From Arthrobacter rhizophilus (GTDB lineage: Bacteria; Actinomycetota; Actinomycetes; Actinomycetales; Micrococcaceae), in assembly GCF_026241105.1 (NCBI RefSeq), contig NZ_JAPFFT010000023.1, forward strand, positions 1 through 64,000: 64,000 nucleotides of DNA, written 5' to 3'. How positions within the stretch are numbered: position 1 is the stretch's first letter; every line of letters starts with the position of its first letter. The notes under the pieces were generated by a model. That model made no database searches, had not been told where the DNA came from, and saw only the letters and a program-made list of their open reading frames with translations. Positions 52,999 through 62,097 of this stretch are shown piece after piece. Position numbers and translations under genes: made by a program.

Positions 52999-55526
52999 GC
53001 AGTCCGGCACAGTTGGGGGCGTTGCTGACGGGCCCTGAAGTGGAGCGCACTGTCGAGAGCCCGACGGCGGTCCCTGCCGTCGCCGTCGAACTCCAGCAGG
53101 CGCTGGGTGGCAAGGTCGCCGTCGATACTGCCGCCCGCACTGCCCGTTCACATGACCGTTCGCACCTTCCATCAGGGCTGCCGGACGCCGTCGTGCGTCC
53201 CTCCTCCACGGAAGATGTTGCGACAGCGGTGCGGATCTGCGCCGCGCACGGCGTGGCGGTGGTACCGATCGGGGCCGGAACAGGGCTCGAAGGAGGTGCC
53301 AACGCCCGGGCCGGGGTGGTCACGATCGACCTTTCAGGGATGACCGGAATCCCTCGCCTTAGCCCGGCGGATCTGGATGTCACGGTTCAGGCCGGAGTGA
53401 TGAAGAGCGCCCTCAACGCGGAGCTGGATCCCTATGGCCTGTTCTTCCCTGTGGGCCCGGGCGTTGACGCCAGCGTCGGTGGCATGTGCTCCACGCGCGC
53501 CAGCGGCACCACGGCCGTCCGCTATGGGACGATGCGGGAAAGCGTCTTGGGCCTGACGGTGGTTCTTGCCAACGGCGAAATTGTGCGCACGGGCGGCCGG
53601 GCGAGGAAATCCGCGGCCGGTTACGACCTCACGCATCTCTTCGTCGGCGCGGAGGGCACGCTCGGGATCATTACCGAGGTGACGCTCCGCGTCTACGGCC
53701 AACCGCAAGCGGTCTCGGCCGCCGTGTGCGGCTTTCCTTCGATCGAGGCGGCTTCCCTGGTGGTGCAGGAAGCCATCCAAGCGGGGATTCCGTTGGCTCG
53801 TGTGGAGTTGCTGGATGACGCTACCATTGCCGCCGTCAACGCCTACTCCGCGCTGGAATTGCCCGGAACTGCCAGCTTGCTGTTCGAGTTCCACGGGACT
53901 CCACGTGCAGTGGAGGAGCAGGCGGGACAAATCCGGGCTATCGCCGTCAGGCACGGTGGCAGCGGCTTCGAATTCGCCACGGAGGCGACGGACCGCCAGC
54001 GGCTATGGCAGGCCCGGCACGATGTCCTGCCGGCTTGCCAGGCCCTCGTGGACGGCGCGCACACCTGGTCGACGGATGTGTGCGTACCCATCTCACGGCT
54101 TGCCGAATGCATCGCCGCCACCAAGGAGGACATCGTGGCCTCGGGACTGGTTGCCCCGATTGCCGGGCATGCGGGCGACGGAAATTTCCATCTTGCCATT
54201 GTCCTCAAACCCGGGGACGACGATGCCTTGGCAGAGGCCTCGGCCCTGAACCGGCGGCTCGTGGCCCGTGCCCTCTCGATGGGAGGCACCTGCACGGGCG
54301 AGCACGGCATCGGTGCAGGCAAAATGGATTCACTCCGCGCCGAACATCCCGCCGGCGTGGCAATCATGGCCGCCATTAAGGCAGCCTTGGACCCGGGCAA
54401 CTTGATGAACCCCGGCAAGGTCCTGGCTCCCGACCCTGCTTCCCGGTACGTTTCGCAGACTCCCGTGGGCCAGTCGGCGCGTCCCGCGCCTCGACCCGAG
54501 ATCGCCGCGCTCCCGAGCTACTCCCGGGCCTCAGGCTTGGGCGGCGTCACCTGGGTGGCGTCTTCAAACGAGTCTTCCGTGCCGCCGTCGTCCGCCGTCC
54601 AGAACGCCATGGCCGCGGCGGCCGCCGGGCTGAACCGCTACCCGAGCCTCTTTGGCGACGAACTGGTGGCAGTGATCGCACGGCGGTTAGGGCTCGCGGA
54701 TGAGCAAGTGATGGTGGGGGCGGGCTCCTTGTCCCTTCTCCAGCAGTTGCTCACGGCGTACACCGGGCCGGGCACCGAGGTGGTTCATGCCTGGCGCAGC
54801 TACGAGGCATATCCCATTCTGGTGACCGTGGCAGGGGCGTCAAGCGTTCGGGTGGCGCTCGACGCCGGGCTCGGGCATCGGCTGGACGCCATGGCGGACG
54901 CGATCACAGAGCGCACGAAAGCGCTGATTGTCTGCAACCCGAACAACCCCACCGGAACCGTGATCCGGCACGATGAACTGGTTCGTTTCCTCAGCCATGT
55001 ACCCGGAAACGTGCTGGTGGTGCTCGATGAGGCCTACCGCGAATTCACCCAACCGGAAGAGGACGAAGTAGCCCTGCTGGAAACGTTCCCCAATGTGGTG
55101 GTCCTTCGGACATTCTCCAAGGCCTACGGGCTCGCCGGCGCGCGGGTTGGTTACCTGACGGCGACTCCGGAAATTGTTGGCAATCTGCGGAGGTCGGCAC
55201 TGCCGTTCGGCCTGAGCAGGGTGGCCGAGGCCGGGGCTGTCTCAGCCTGGGCCGAAGAGGAACTCCTGCACGCCACTGTCTCGGCAGTTGTCGCCGAACG
55301 GGAATTCCTGGCCGGGGAACTGCGGAGACGGGGCCTGGAGGTGCCGGAAAGCGGTGGGAACTTCTTGTGGATCGCGATGGAGCAGGCGCGGGAATTGGAG
55401 CAAGCGTGTGTTCTCCACGGCGTTTCCGTCCGGGCGTTCGACGGCGAAGGGGTGCGTGTGACCGTCGGCGGACGTGGGGCGTCGCGGGCCGTCCTCGCAG
55501 CGGTGGACTCGTTTCTCCGGCGGTGA
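52995..55526 (+). CDS. fusion of FAD-linked 2-hydroxyacid oxidase and HisC/Pat-type aminotransferase
   Basis: An 843-aa protein in one uninterrupted frame. Residues about 45-480 are a glycolate/D-lactate dehydrogenase-type flavoenzyme ([80 protein letters not shown]). A linker of about 30 residues follows. Residues about 515-843 are a fold-type I aminotransferase of the histidinol-phosphate/aromatic group ([22 protein letters not shown] Lys709 in [16 protein letters not shown]). The last gene of the transporter operon, it could convert a 2-hydroxy acid to a keto acid and then to an amino acid without releasing the intermediate. Such a fusion is unfamiliar to me. Confidence 0.9.
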   Translation: MSSPAQLGALLTGPEVERTVESPTAVPAVAVELQQALGGKVAVDTAARTARSHDRSHLPSGLPDAVVRPSSTEDVATAVRICAAHGVAVVPIGAGTGLEGGANARAGVVTIDLSGMTGIPRLSPADLDVTVQAGVMKSALNAELDPYGLFFPVGPGVDASVGGMCSTRASGTTAVRYGTMRESVLGLTVVLANGEIVRTGGRARKSAAGYDLTHLFVGAEGTLGIITEVTLRVYGQPQAVSAAVCGFPSIEAASLVVQEAIQAGIPLARVELLDDATIAAVNAYSALELPGTASLLFEFHGTPRAVEEQAGQIRAIAVRHGGSGFEFATEATDRQRLWQARHDVLPACQALVDGAHTWSTDVCVPISRLAECIAATKEDIVASGLVAPIAGHAGDGNFHLAIVLKPGDDDALAEASALNRRLVARALSMGGTCTGEHGIGAGKMDSLRAEHPAGVAIMAAIKAALDPGNLMNPGKVLAPDPASRYVSQTPVGQSARPAPRPEIAALPSYSRASGLGGVTWVASSNESSVPPSSAVQNAMAAAAAGLNRYPSLFGDELVAVIARRLGLADEQVMVGAGSLSLLQQLLTAYTGPGTEVVHAWRSYEAYPILVTVAGASSVRVALDAGLGHRLDAMADAITERTKALIVCNPNNPTGTVIRHDELVRFLSHVPGNVLVVLDEAYREFTQPEEDEVALLETFPNVVVLRTFSKAYGLAGARVGYLTATPEIVGNLRRSALPFGLSRVAEAGAVSAWAEEELLHATVSAVVAEREFLAGELRRRGLEVPESGGNFLWIAMEQARELEQACVLHGVSVRAFDGEGVRVTVGGRGASRAVLAAVDSFLRR

Positions 55527-55549
55527 GGAAGAGTGGATGGTGCCGCAAC

Positions 55550-55690
55550 CGCCGTCGCTCGCTCACTTTCAGTGCCCTTTCCGCTGACGCTCGCTCACCT
55601 CTGCCGCCAAAATTGGCGACGCTCCTTCACCTTGGTGAAGGAGCGTTGGGTGGGATGCGCATGAAGGTGCAGGAGCGTTGGGTGAGTGAG
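55550..55690. repeat. REP-like repeat cluster after the fusion gene
   Basis: It contains CGCTCGCTCAC twice, AAGGAGCGTTGGGTG and AAGGTGCAGGAGCGTTGGGT. The last two share GGAGCGTTGGGTG, and a self-complementary TCCTTCACCTTGGTGAAGGA lies between. The motifs are shared with the clusters near 22700-22930 and 44893-45060. Confidence 0.7.
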
Positions 55691-55747
55691 TAATTTTCCA
55701 ACATTCCGTCCGCAAGTTACCCTGCGTTAGCCTTTTGTCTGGTTGGA

Positions 55748-56746
55748 TTGGGTTTATTGGGGCAGACACTGGAGGCGCCGTCTCCTACCGACCCGAAGGT
55801 AGTAATGGAGCTCATCGAGGCCGAATATCCTCGGCCAGGACACATCCTTCTGCACCTTAGCGACTCCCATCTGGTGGGAGGGTCGGAACCCCTGTACGGC
55901 GCGGTTGATAGCGAAGCCCATCTCCGGCAACTCTTTTCGGAAGTCCATGCGTCAAAGGTCCGTCCAGACGCCGTGATCTTCACGGGTGACTTGGCCGATC
56001 AAGGCGAGCCGGACGCTTACGCCAAACTCCGGGCGATCGTCGAGCCTGCCTGCCACGAGATGGGTGCTCGCGTGATCTGGGCCATCGGAAACCATGATGA
56101 CCGCGCGAATTTCCGCGCGGGCCTGTTCGACCAGAACGGCAATGACGCCCCGGTGGATCACAGCTACTTCGTCAATGGGCTGCGGATCATCACGCTGGAC
56201 ACTTCCGTGCCTGGCTTCCATCACGGTGAATTGAGCCAGAGCCAGCTCGACTGGTTGGCGTCGGAACTCGCAACCCCTGCCCCGGACGGCACCATTCTTG
56301 CCCTTCACCACCCGCCGGTTCCAAGCGTCCTTGACCTTGCCATCCTCGTGGAGTTGCGCGGCCAAGCGGCGTTGGCCGAGGTGGTCCGCAATTCCGATGT
56401 CCGTTCCATCCTGGGCGGCCATCTGCATTACTCCACCACAGCCACATTTGCTGGCGTTCCCGTGTCAGTGGCTTCCGCGAGCTGCTACACGCAGGACCTC
56501 AACGTTCCTCAGGGCGGTACCAGGGGACGGGATGGAGCGCAAGCCTTCAACCTGGTGCACGTCTACGAGCAAACGATTGTGCACTCGGTGGTGCCGTTGG
56601 GCAAGTCACCGACTGTGGGCGAGTACGTCAGCCCGGAGGGCACCAGGCGCCGGCTCGCCGAAGCAGGCATCCGGATTCCCCAGCGGCCTACCCACGAACG
56701 TGGTGTCAGGGTGGACGCGAAGCGCCCGGAGATGACGCGGCGCTAG
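55748..56746 (+). CDS. metallophosphoesterase, CpdA-like cyclic-nucleotide phosphodiesterase
   Basis: A 332-aa calcineurin-like enzyme. Metal motifs are HLSDSHLVG (Asp/His), [31 protein letters not shown] and [11 protein letters not shown], which match class III cAMP phosphodiesterases such as CpdA and Rv0805. The TTG at 55748 gives a short leader before MELIEAEYP; an ATG at 55805 is an alternative start. A hydrolytic role on cyclic nucleotides is likely but other phosphodiesters are possible. It is a single gene convergent with the Stealth gene. Confidence 0.88.
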   Translation: MGLLGQTLEAPSPTDPKVVMELIEAEYPRPGHILLHLSDSHLVGGSEPLYGAVDSEAHLRQLFSEVHASKVRPDAVIFTGDLADQGEPDAYAKLRAIVEPACHEMGARVIWAIGNHDDRANFRAGLFDQNGNDAPVDHSYFVNGLRIITLDTSVPGFHHGELSQSQLDWLASELATPAPDGTILALHHPPVPSVLDLAILVELRGQAALAEVVRNSDVRSILGGHLHYSTTATFAGVPVSVASASCYTQDLNVPQGGTRGRDGAQAFNLVHVYEQTIVHSVVPLGKSPTVGEYVSPEGTRRRLAEAGIRIPQRPTHERGVRVDAKRPEMTRR

Positions 56747-56750
56747 CGGG

Positions 56751-58334
56751 CTACTTCTCCCACGGAGCTTTGACCGGGAAGTACTTCTCCATGAAGTCCG
56801 TCACGAGGCCGGCCCGTTCGTCGGCAGCCACCTCCGGGAAGCTGCCGTCGTTAAGGCAGAAGAAGTCCACGTTGCGTTTCGCCAGCAGCGTCGGCAAGTA
56901 ATGCAGCCCGGACCACAGCGTGGTGTCAACGTACCGGACTTTCGCGGCCGTCTGCGTCACTGCACGCCCGGTGAGCAGCGAATAGTAGTGGTAGAACGAG
57001 TTGGTCACGGAGATGTTGTCCGCCGCGCGGAACCTGCTGGCTGCCGTCTTGGTGAACTCGGCCGGAAACTCGTGCTCCATCTCGGCGATCACACTGCGGC
57101 GCAACGGAGCGGCGGTGTGCTCCAAATGGCGGGTGGTGATGCGACCGAACCGCTCCCAGAGGAGCTTCCTGTTGACGCGTGCGGCGTTCTCGAAGCCGCT
57201 GCGTTCGGCGTCGTTCTCTCCCAGTCCAATCCGGGTGGAGGCCTCGATGAACTTGGTGATTCCGCCGGGAGTGAAGAACATGTCCGGCGCTACGGGGCGG
57301 CCGAAGAACATGTCGTCGTTGGAATACAGGAAGTGCTCGGACAAGTCCTCAATGTGGTGCAGTTGGGATTCCACGGCCTGCGAGTTATGCGTTGGCAGTA
57401 CTGAGGTGTCCTTGAAGAACTCCTCGCTGCGCATGATCCTCACGTCCGGGTGTTCGGCCAGCCACTCCGGCGCGGGGGAGTCAGTGGCGATGTAGATCCG
57501 GCGAATCCAGGGCGCATACATGTACACGGAGCGCAGGGCGTATTTGAGCTCGTTAATTTGCCGGAAGCGGGCCTCGTGGGCGTCACCCTCCCCAAGGACG
57601 ACGTCCTTCATCTGCTCGCGGCGGGCCGCGATGTAGGCGGGGTCGTTGCCGTCCACCCACGAAAAGACGATGTCGACGTCGAAGTCGATGTCGCTCGCGT
57701 GGTCCGCGAACATGTTCTCGATGGTTGGCCAGCTCAGCCCGTGGCGATTCACTGTGCCCCGGACGGCGTCCTGGCGCAGCATGGTTCGCCGGGTCAGCGA
57801 GTTCTCTACGGGCAACACGAGTTGATCGCCGTCGAATTCCCACAATTCCAGTTGTACGCCGAGGGAGGGTCCGTAGGTCAACCCGCCTCCAGGTTCCACG
57901 CGTGGACGGAAGAGCCTGAAGATCCGGGCCTTTCGGTTGCTGGAGAGCTCGCCGTCCGCCACCAGCAGCGTGGATTTCTTCCGGGCATCAACGGTCATGG
58001 AGTAGAACGGTTCGTTCCGGAAGGCGGTGACCAAAGCCTGGCGCAGCTTCTTCCGGAGCTTCCAATCTACTGCGATCACTGGCCGATGATCGTTGCCGCG
58101 GACCAGGATGAAATCCAGTCCCGCCGCGTCCAACGCAGCGCGAATGAAGAGGAGATCTTCGACCATTACTTGCTGCGGAGTGCGGTTCTGGTTCAGCAAG
58201 CTGTATCGGCCACGATGGCGGATGACGTCGGCGCGGTGCTTGAGGCGCGCGTCGACGGCGGGCGACGTCGGTTCCGGAACGACCGCGTCGTCGTCCGAGG
58301 GGGGACTACCGAAGTAAATCGCTTGCTGGTCCAT
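56751..58334 (-). CDS. Stealth-family sugar-phosphate transferase
   Basis: A 527-aa protein of the Stealth group, relatives of GlcNAc-1-phosphotransferase that build phosphodiester-linked wall or capsule polysaccharides. Conserved regions: DIVFSWVDGNDPAY (CR1), RQINELKYALRSVYMYAPWI with IYIATDSPAPEWL and FLYSNDDMFFG (CR2), and CR3/CR4 in the last 170 residues (GLHYLPTLLAKRN). The first 200 residues are an extra N-terminal region. The ATG at 58334 is used; the longer frame overlaps the HAD gene and is a shadow. It follows the HAD gene by 43 bases in the same direction. Confidence 0.88.
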   Translation of the reverse strand: MDQQAIYFGSPPSDDDAVVPEPTSPAVDARLKHRADVIRHRGRYSLLNQNRTPQQVMVEDLLFIRAALDAAGLDFILVRGNDHRPVIAVDWKLRKKLRQALVTAFRNEPFYSMTVDARKKSTLLVADGELSSNRKARIFRLFRPRVEPGGGLTYGPSLGVQLELWEFDGDQLVLPVENSLTRRTMLRQDAVRGTVNRHGLSWPTIENMFADHASDIDFDVDIVFSWVDGNDPAYIAARREQMKDVVLGEGDAHEARFRQINELKYALRSVYMYAPWIRRIYIATDSPAPEWLAEHPDVRIMRSEEFFKDTSVLPTHNSQAVESQLHHIEDLSEHFLYSNDDMFFGRPVAPDMFFTPGGITKFIEASTRIGLGENDAERSGFENAARVNRKLLWERFGRITTRHLEHTAAPLRRSVIAEMEHEFPAEFTKTAASRFRAADNISVTNSFYHYYSLLTGRAVTQTAAKVRYVDTTLWSGLHYLPTLLAKRNVDFFCLNDGSFPEVAADERAGLVTDFMEKYFPVKAPWEK

Positions 58335-58377
58335 GACTGTGATGGCTTTTCTCCGAAGGGTTGTGGGAAGCGTGGAC

Positions 58378-59289
58378 TCAGCCCACCAAGGCTTCACGCC
58401 AGCTGCGCAGGAATGCGCCGCCGGCGTCGTCGTGAATGACGTCCTCGCCCAGGCCGAGGTCTGTGGCTGTAAGAACATCGTAGGGCTTGTTGGGCACACC
58501 GTCTGCGGGACGGACGTCGATGTGCTTGACGCTGTGGTCATTGTGGTGGAGCCAATCAGCCATCGCGTAGTCGGTGCGCGAATCGCCCACTGTGCGCCAA
58601 GCCTGCGGGGTGATTCCTTGGGCCGCGAGCAGTTCCACCGCGCGGCTGGCGCCGAGATCCTTGCCGAGCCGGATGGACTCGATGTCCGTGGAGATGATGG
58701 TGGGATCCAGGCGGTAGTCAGCGGCGTCGTCGGACCCTGGTGCGTGGTGGTCGAGGAGCGCGGCAGAGAGTCCGTGCCGGCCCATGAGTTCCAATGCGTC
58801 GGCGTCGAAGAGCTTCTGCTCGGCCAGGTAGTCGTCGCTTGAGACGTCCAGATGCTGCTCCACGGACACCATGGCCCTCTTGGTCTCATCGAAGAACATG
58901 TGCGTTGCGTAGTCCTCCGCCACCATGCGGCGGACGTCGTCGCCGTACGCTTTCGGAACAGCGAGTTCAGGGTCCACGTGGATCGGGCCGGGGCCGCCCG
59001 AGGTGTAGCTGAACCACACGGCGCCTTTTTCGCAGATCGCGTGGACAACAGTTCCTGCGGGCATCCCGGCGGCGATCATGGGGGCCATGACCTGCTCGCG
59101 GATGAAAGCGTCGGAACGGCCGGTGTTGAAAATGACCGGAATGCCTGCGGACGCCAAACTGACAAGATCGGCGATGATTTCCGGCTTCACGTCGCGCGTC
59201 ACGGGACTCGCGACGGGGCCGTCGACGTCGAGGAGGAGTGCGAGGGCGGGAGCAGCCGAGTGCGCGGTGCCTGGCATTGGAGCAGTCAT
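58378..59289 (-). CDS. HAD-superfamily phosphatase
   Basis: A 303-aa hydrolase. The nucleophile motif is LLDVDGPV (Asp21 and Asp23), motif II is FNTGRSD (about 54-60) and motif IV is VGDSRTDYAMADW (about 230). The C2-type cap between them places it near Cof or sucrose/trehalose-phosphate phosphatases. Operon position before the Stealth gene suggests it handles a sugar phosphate related to that polymer, which is an inference. A second ATG at 59277 is possible. Confidence 0.85.
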   Translation of the reverse strand: MTAPMPGTAHSAAPALALLLDVDGPVASPVTRDVKPEIIADLVSLASAGIPVIFNTGRSDAFIREQVMAPMIAAGMPAGTVVHAICEKGAVWFSYTSGGPGPIHVDPELAVPKAYGDDVRRMVAEDYATHMFFDETKRAMVSVEQHLDVSSDDYLAEQKLFDADALELMGRHGLSAALLDHHAPGSDDAADYRLDPTIISTDIESIRLGKDLGASRAVELLAAQGITPQAWRTVGDSRTDYAMADWLHHNDHSVKHIDVRPADGVPNKPYDVLTATDLGLGEDVIHDDAGGAFLRSWREALVG

Positions 59290-59475
59290 GATCCCATTCT
59301 GTCAGTCCCGCGTCTCTGTCAGTCCCGCGTCACGGCGGCAGCGGTGTGACGGCCGACGGCGGCAGAGGGCTCCGCTTGCGGGGTACCGGCCGTCTACGGT
59401 TACCATTTGGCCACAACATTGGTGGGAGTGTTCCTGTAAGTTCCCTTGGACGTCTTACTTCTTTAGGCTTGCAAA

Positions 59476-59775
59476 GTGATCTTCAAAGCTGTGGGCGAGG
59501 GACGCCCGTACCCCGACCATGGTTTTTCCACGCCCAAGGACTGGGCCTCGTTGCCGCCGCGTCCTGTCCGGCTCGATGAACTTGTCACCACCAAGCGCAC
59601 GCTCGACCTGGAAGCATTGTTGGCCGAGGACTCAACCTTTTTCGGGGATCTCTTCCCGCACGTGGTGCAGTACCAAGGCGTGCTGTACCTGGAAGACGGA
59701 CTTCACCGTGCCGTCCGTACCGCCCTCCACCAACGCACGGCCATTCACGCCCGGGTGCTGGTGATAGATGGTTAA
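59476..59775 (+). CDS. small ParB/Srx-like protein
   Basis: A 99-aa protein with a GTG start. The middle, ALLAEDSTFFGDLFPHVVQY then LYLEDGLHRAVRTALHQR and ARVLVIDG, resembles the DG-H-R pocket of the ParB/sulfiredoxin fold, but without the rest of ParB. Related genes in Arthrobacter are sometimes labelled as VapB-type antitoxins, for which I see no support and no toxin. It overlaps the LytR_C gene by eight bases, so they are cotranscribed. The function is unknown. Confidence 0.6.
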   Translation: MIFKAVGEGRPYPDHGFSTPKDWASLPPRPVRLDELVTTKRTLDLEALLAEDSTFFGDLFPHVVQYQGVLYLEDGLHRAVRTALHQRTAIHARVLVIDG

Positions 59776-60493
59776 CGAGACACTCCCGGAAGAGCAGGTG
59801 GACGTGCCCCAGAATGCGGCTCCGAAGAAGTCCCGGAGACGGCCAAAAGACGTGACACGCCTGCACGGGCATCGCATTGTCACCGGGCCCGAACTACGGG
59901 CCACTTTTGCCGAGACTCCCGGGCCTGAAGACCATCCCGGGTGGTTCAGCCGCCGCCTCTTGCACGGCATCGTCCTCGTGCTGCTTGTAGGAGTGATCGT
60001 TGCCGGGGTGGTGGGCGCCTGGGCAGTCATGAACGGCGTGATCCGCTTCCCCACGGCCGTCGCCAGCAAGGCGCCGGCGACCCTGTGCCCGACGACCGTC
60101 TTCGACTACATGCCCAACAACAAGGTCAAAGTCAATGTCTACAATGCCGCTGGCAAGGCTGGTTTGGCGAAGAGCGTGGCTGACCAATTGAAGGCCCGGG
60201 GATACGACCTTGGGAGCGTCGACAACACCACCACTAGCTACACCGGATCGGCGGTAGTTGTTTCGGGATCCGGTGGCCAAGCGGCAGCGTTCAACATCCA
60301 ACGGAACATTGCGGGCACCGACTACTTCCAGGACCAACGCACGGATGCCTCCGTGGACCTCATCCTTGCCCCCGGTTTCTCGGCTTTGGTGTCGCCGGAA
60401 CTAGTGGACAATACTCCGGGCAAACTCAGTTGTCCCCGCGAAGACCAACGGATTGCGGACAATTCGAAGCTGCCGGTGATACCGAAGTCTTGA
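59768..60493 (+). CDS. membrane protein with LytR C-terminal domain
   Basis: A 241-aa protein. A basic cytoplasmic N-terminus of about 70 residues leads to one span (about 74-97, LLHGIVLVLLVGVIVAGVVG). Outside lies a LytR_C domain (about 120-205: VKVNVYNAAGKAGLAKSVAD, then DLGSVDNTTTSYTGSAVVV and DYFQDQRTDASVDLIL). This domain accompanies LCP enzymes that attach polymers to the wall. Here there is no LCP catalytic domain, so it is a wall-associated accessory protein. Confidence 0.85.
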   Translation: MVNETLPEEQVDVPQNAAPKKSRRRPKDVTRLHGHRIVTGPELRATFAETPGPEDHPGWFSRRLLHGIVLVLLVGVIVAGVVGAWAVMNGVIRFPTAVASKAPATLCPTTVFDYMPNNKVKVNVYNAAGKAGLAKSVADQLKARGYDLGSVDNTTTSYTGSAVVVSGSGGQAAAFNIQRNIAGTDYFQDQRTDASVDLILAPGFSALVSPELVDNTPGKLSCPREDQRIADNSKLPVIPKS

Positions 60494-60516
60494 CGTAATC
60501 GGCCCCGGCGGGAGTG

Positions 60517-61158
60517 TCACGCCAGACGTGCGGGCCGGCCGTCGTCGTCGAACCTTGCTCCCGCGCCCAACTGGATGAACCGCACGGTCTGGACCAGCCG
60601 CTCTTCAAGCCCACCCGGCTCCGCCCCGTTTGCCGTGTTGCCCCGCGCCGCGCTGGAGGAGAGGGTTCCGTGAATGAGCCTGGCGAGCTGCGAGACGTCG
60701 GTGGGCGGAAGGTAGCCTGCTGTGATTCCGTCGCGCAGGATGTCCTGGAGGAGCAGGTTGAGTTCGCCCACATGATCCGCCAATTTCGCAAAGGAAGCGG
60801 GGGAGAGGACAGCCGCCATCGCGGGGCCCGGTGGGAGGTGCCGGCGGCTCAGGTCTTCCACTTGGGCCCGTACGTACAGTGCCAGGCGGTCCACCGGGTT
60901 CCGCAGGGCAGCGAGGGCTTCGCGCAGGTCGCCCAGGAAGCGTTCGGTCTCGTGCAAGGCGTACGCGATCAGGAGCTGTTCCATGTCGGCGTAGTAGTTG
61001 TACACCGCGGTCCGGCCGACGCCGGCGTGCCGCGCGACGTCGGTCATGGTCAACCCGGGCAAGCCGTGGGTAAAGAGCAGCTCGCCGAAAGCAGTCAGGA
61101 TCCGGCGTCGGGTTTCAGCGCGTTGCGCCGCGTTGTTGGCGGCCGTAATCCTGGGCAT
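60517..61158 (-). CDS. TetR-family regulator
   Basis: A 213-aa regulator. The N-terminal DNA-binding domain (about 15-62) has AETRRRILTAFGELLFTHGL and LTMTDVARHAGVGRTAVYNY. The remaining helices form the ligand domain without recognisable motif. It is convergent with the LytR_C gene and lies 60 bases from the DsbA-like gene on the same strand. The target is unknown. Confidence 0.88.
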   Translation of the reverse strand: MPRITAANNAAQRAETRRRILTAFGELLFTHGLPGLTMTDVARHAGVGRTAVYNYYADMEQLLIAYALHETERFLGDLREALAALRNPVDRLALYVRAQVEDLSRRHLPPGPAMAAVLSPASFAKLADHVGELNLLLQDILRDGITAGYLPPTDVSQLARLIHGTLSSSAARGNTANGAEPGGLEERLVQTVRFIQLGAGARFDDDGRPARLA

Positions 61159-61218
61159 ACAGACACTTTACAGTGATCTGTCAGCAAAGCTGGGTGCGTG
61201 CGGCGCGAGCGGAGATGC

Positions 61219-61917
61219 TTAGATTGCGCAGCCGTCCGGACCGCAGGCTTTGGCGTCGGAGCTCCCGACGGCGACCAGCGGATTGGCTTCCTGCCATGCC
61301 TGGGTGAGGGCCTGGGTGAAGACCTCGGCGGGCTGTGCGCCGGAGAGGCCATACTTGCGGTCGATGACGAAGAAGGGTACGCCCGTGACACCGAGCATCC
61401 GGGCTTCGGCGATGTCACCGCGGACGTCCTCTGCGTACTTGTCCGTGCTGAACAATTCCGCGACTTCGGCTTCCGGCAGGCCCAAGTCACTACCAAGCAG
61501 GGTCAGGTATTCCTGGCTTCCAATGTCCTTGCCGTGCTCGAAATGGTCGCTCAGGAGCAGCTCTTTGGCTTCGTCCTGCTTGCCATGCGCTGCTGCGAGG
61601 TGGATGAGACGGTGCGCGGTGAAGCTATTGGCCACCACGACGTCCTCGAAGCGGTAGTTGAGTCCCTCGCCTTTGCCTTGCAAGGCGACGTGATCGAACA
61701 TTTGGCTGACCTGCGCGGGATCCATGCCCTTGCGCTTGCTGAGGTAATCGAGCTCGGTGCCGTCGTAGTGTTCGGGGATGCTCGGGTCCAGCTGGTAGCT
61801 GCGCCACTGGATTTCAACCGAGTCGCGGTGCGGGAATTCGGAGAGGGCCGTTTCGAACCGGCGCTTTCCGATGTAGCACCACGGGCAAGCGACGTCTGAC
61901 CAGATCTCAATCTTCAT
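61219..61917 (-). CDS. DsbA-family oxidoreductase (FrnE-like)
   Basis: A 232-aa cytoplasmic thioredoxin-fold protein with CPWC active site (Cys11, Cys14) in MKIEIWSDVACPWCYIGKRR. The helical insert typical of FrnE follows (YLSKRKGMDPAQVSQMFDHV), then the cis-Pro segment GVTGVPFFVID. The ATG at 61917 is preferred because relatives start there. The GTG at 61977 adds 20 poorly conserved residues. The C-terminal CGPDGC is a second Cys pair. FrnE-type proteins act in disulfide exchange or stress resistance. Confidence 0.88.
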   Translation of the reverse strand: MKIEIWSDVACPWCYIGKRRFETALSEFPHRDSVEIQWRSYQLDPSIPEHYDGTELDYLSKRKGMDPAQVSQMFDHVALQGKGEGLNYRFEDVVVANSFTAHRLIHLAAAHGKQDEAKELLLSDHFEHGKDIGSQEYLTLLGSDLGLPEAEVAELFSTDKYAEDVRGDIAEARMLGVTGVPFFVIDRKYGLSGAQPAEVFTQALTQAWQEANPLVAVGSSDAKACGPDGCAI

Positions 61918-62097
61918 GATGGCGACAACCGGGGAGCCAGGCCCGTCATTCCCGGATCGGTCTGTTGGACTGGTCACAGCACGGCATTCGCGACGCGGAA
62001 AATGGTGTGCGATGCGGAAACGGGATGGCGCTACGAGAATCCAAGTATCGCTGGGAATTCCCGGTGTCGAAGAGAACGACCCGCGTCGGAGCGCGTC

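Noticed and set aside
45065-55526. A prophage or transposon origin for the island
   Set aside because: No integrase, transposase, tRNA junction or terminal inverted repeats were found. Only REP-like clusters flank it.
58335-59048. N-terminal extension of the Stealth frame
   Set aside because: It lies in another frame of the HAD gene and consists of Ser/Thr/Arg-rich shadow sequence. The Stealth protein starts at 58334.
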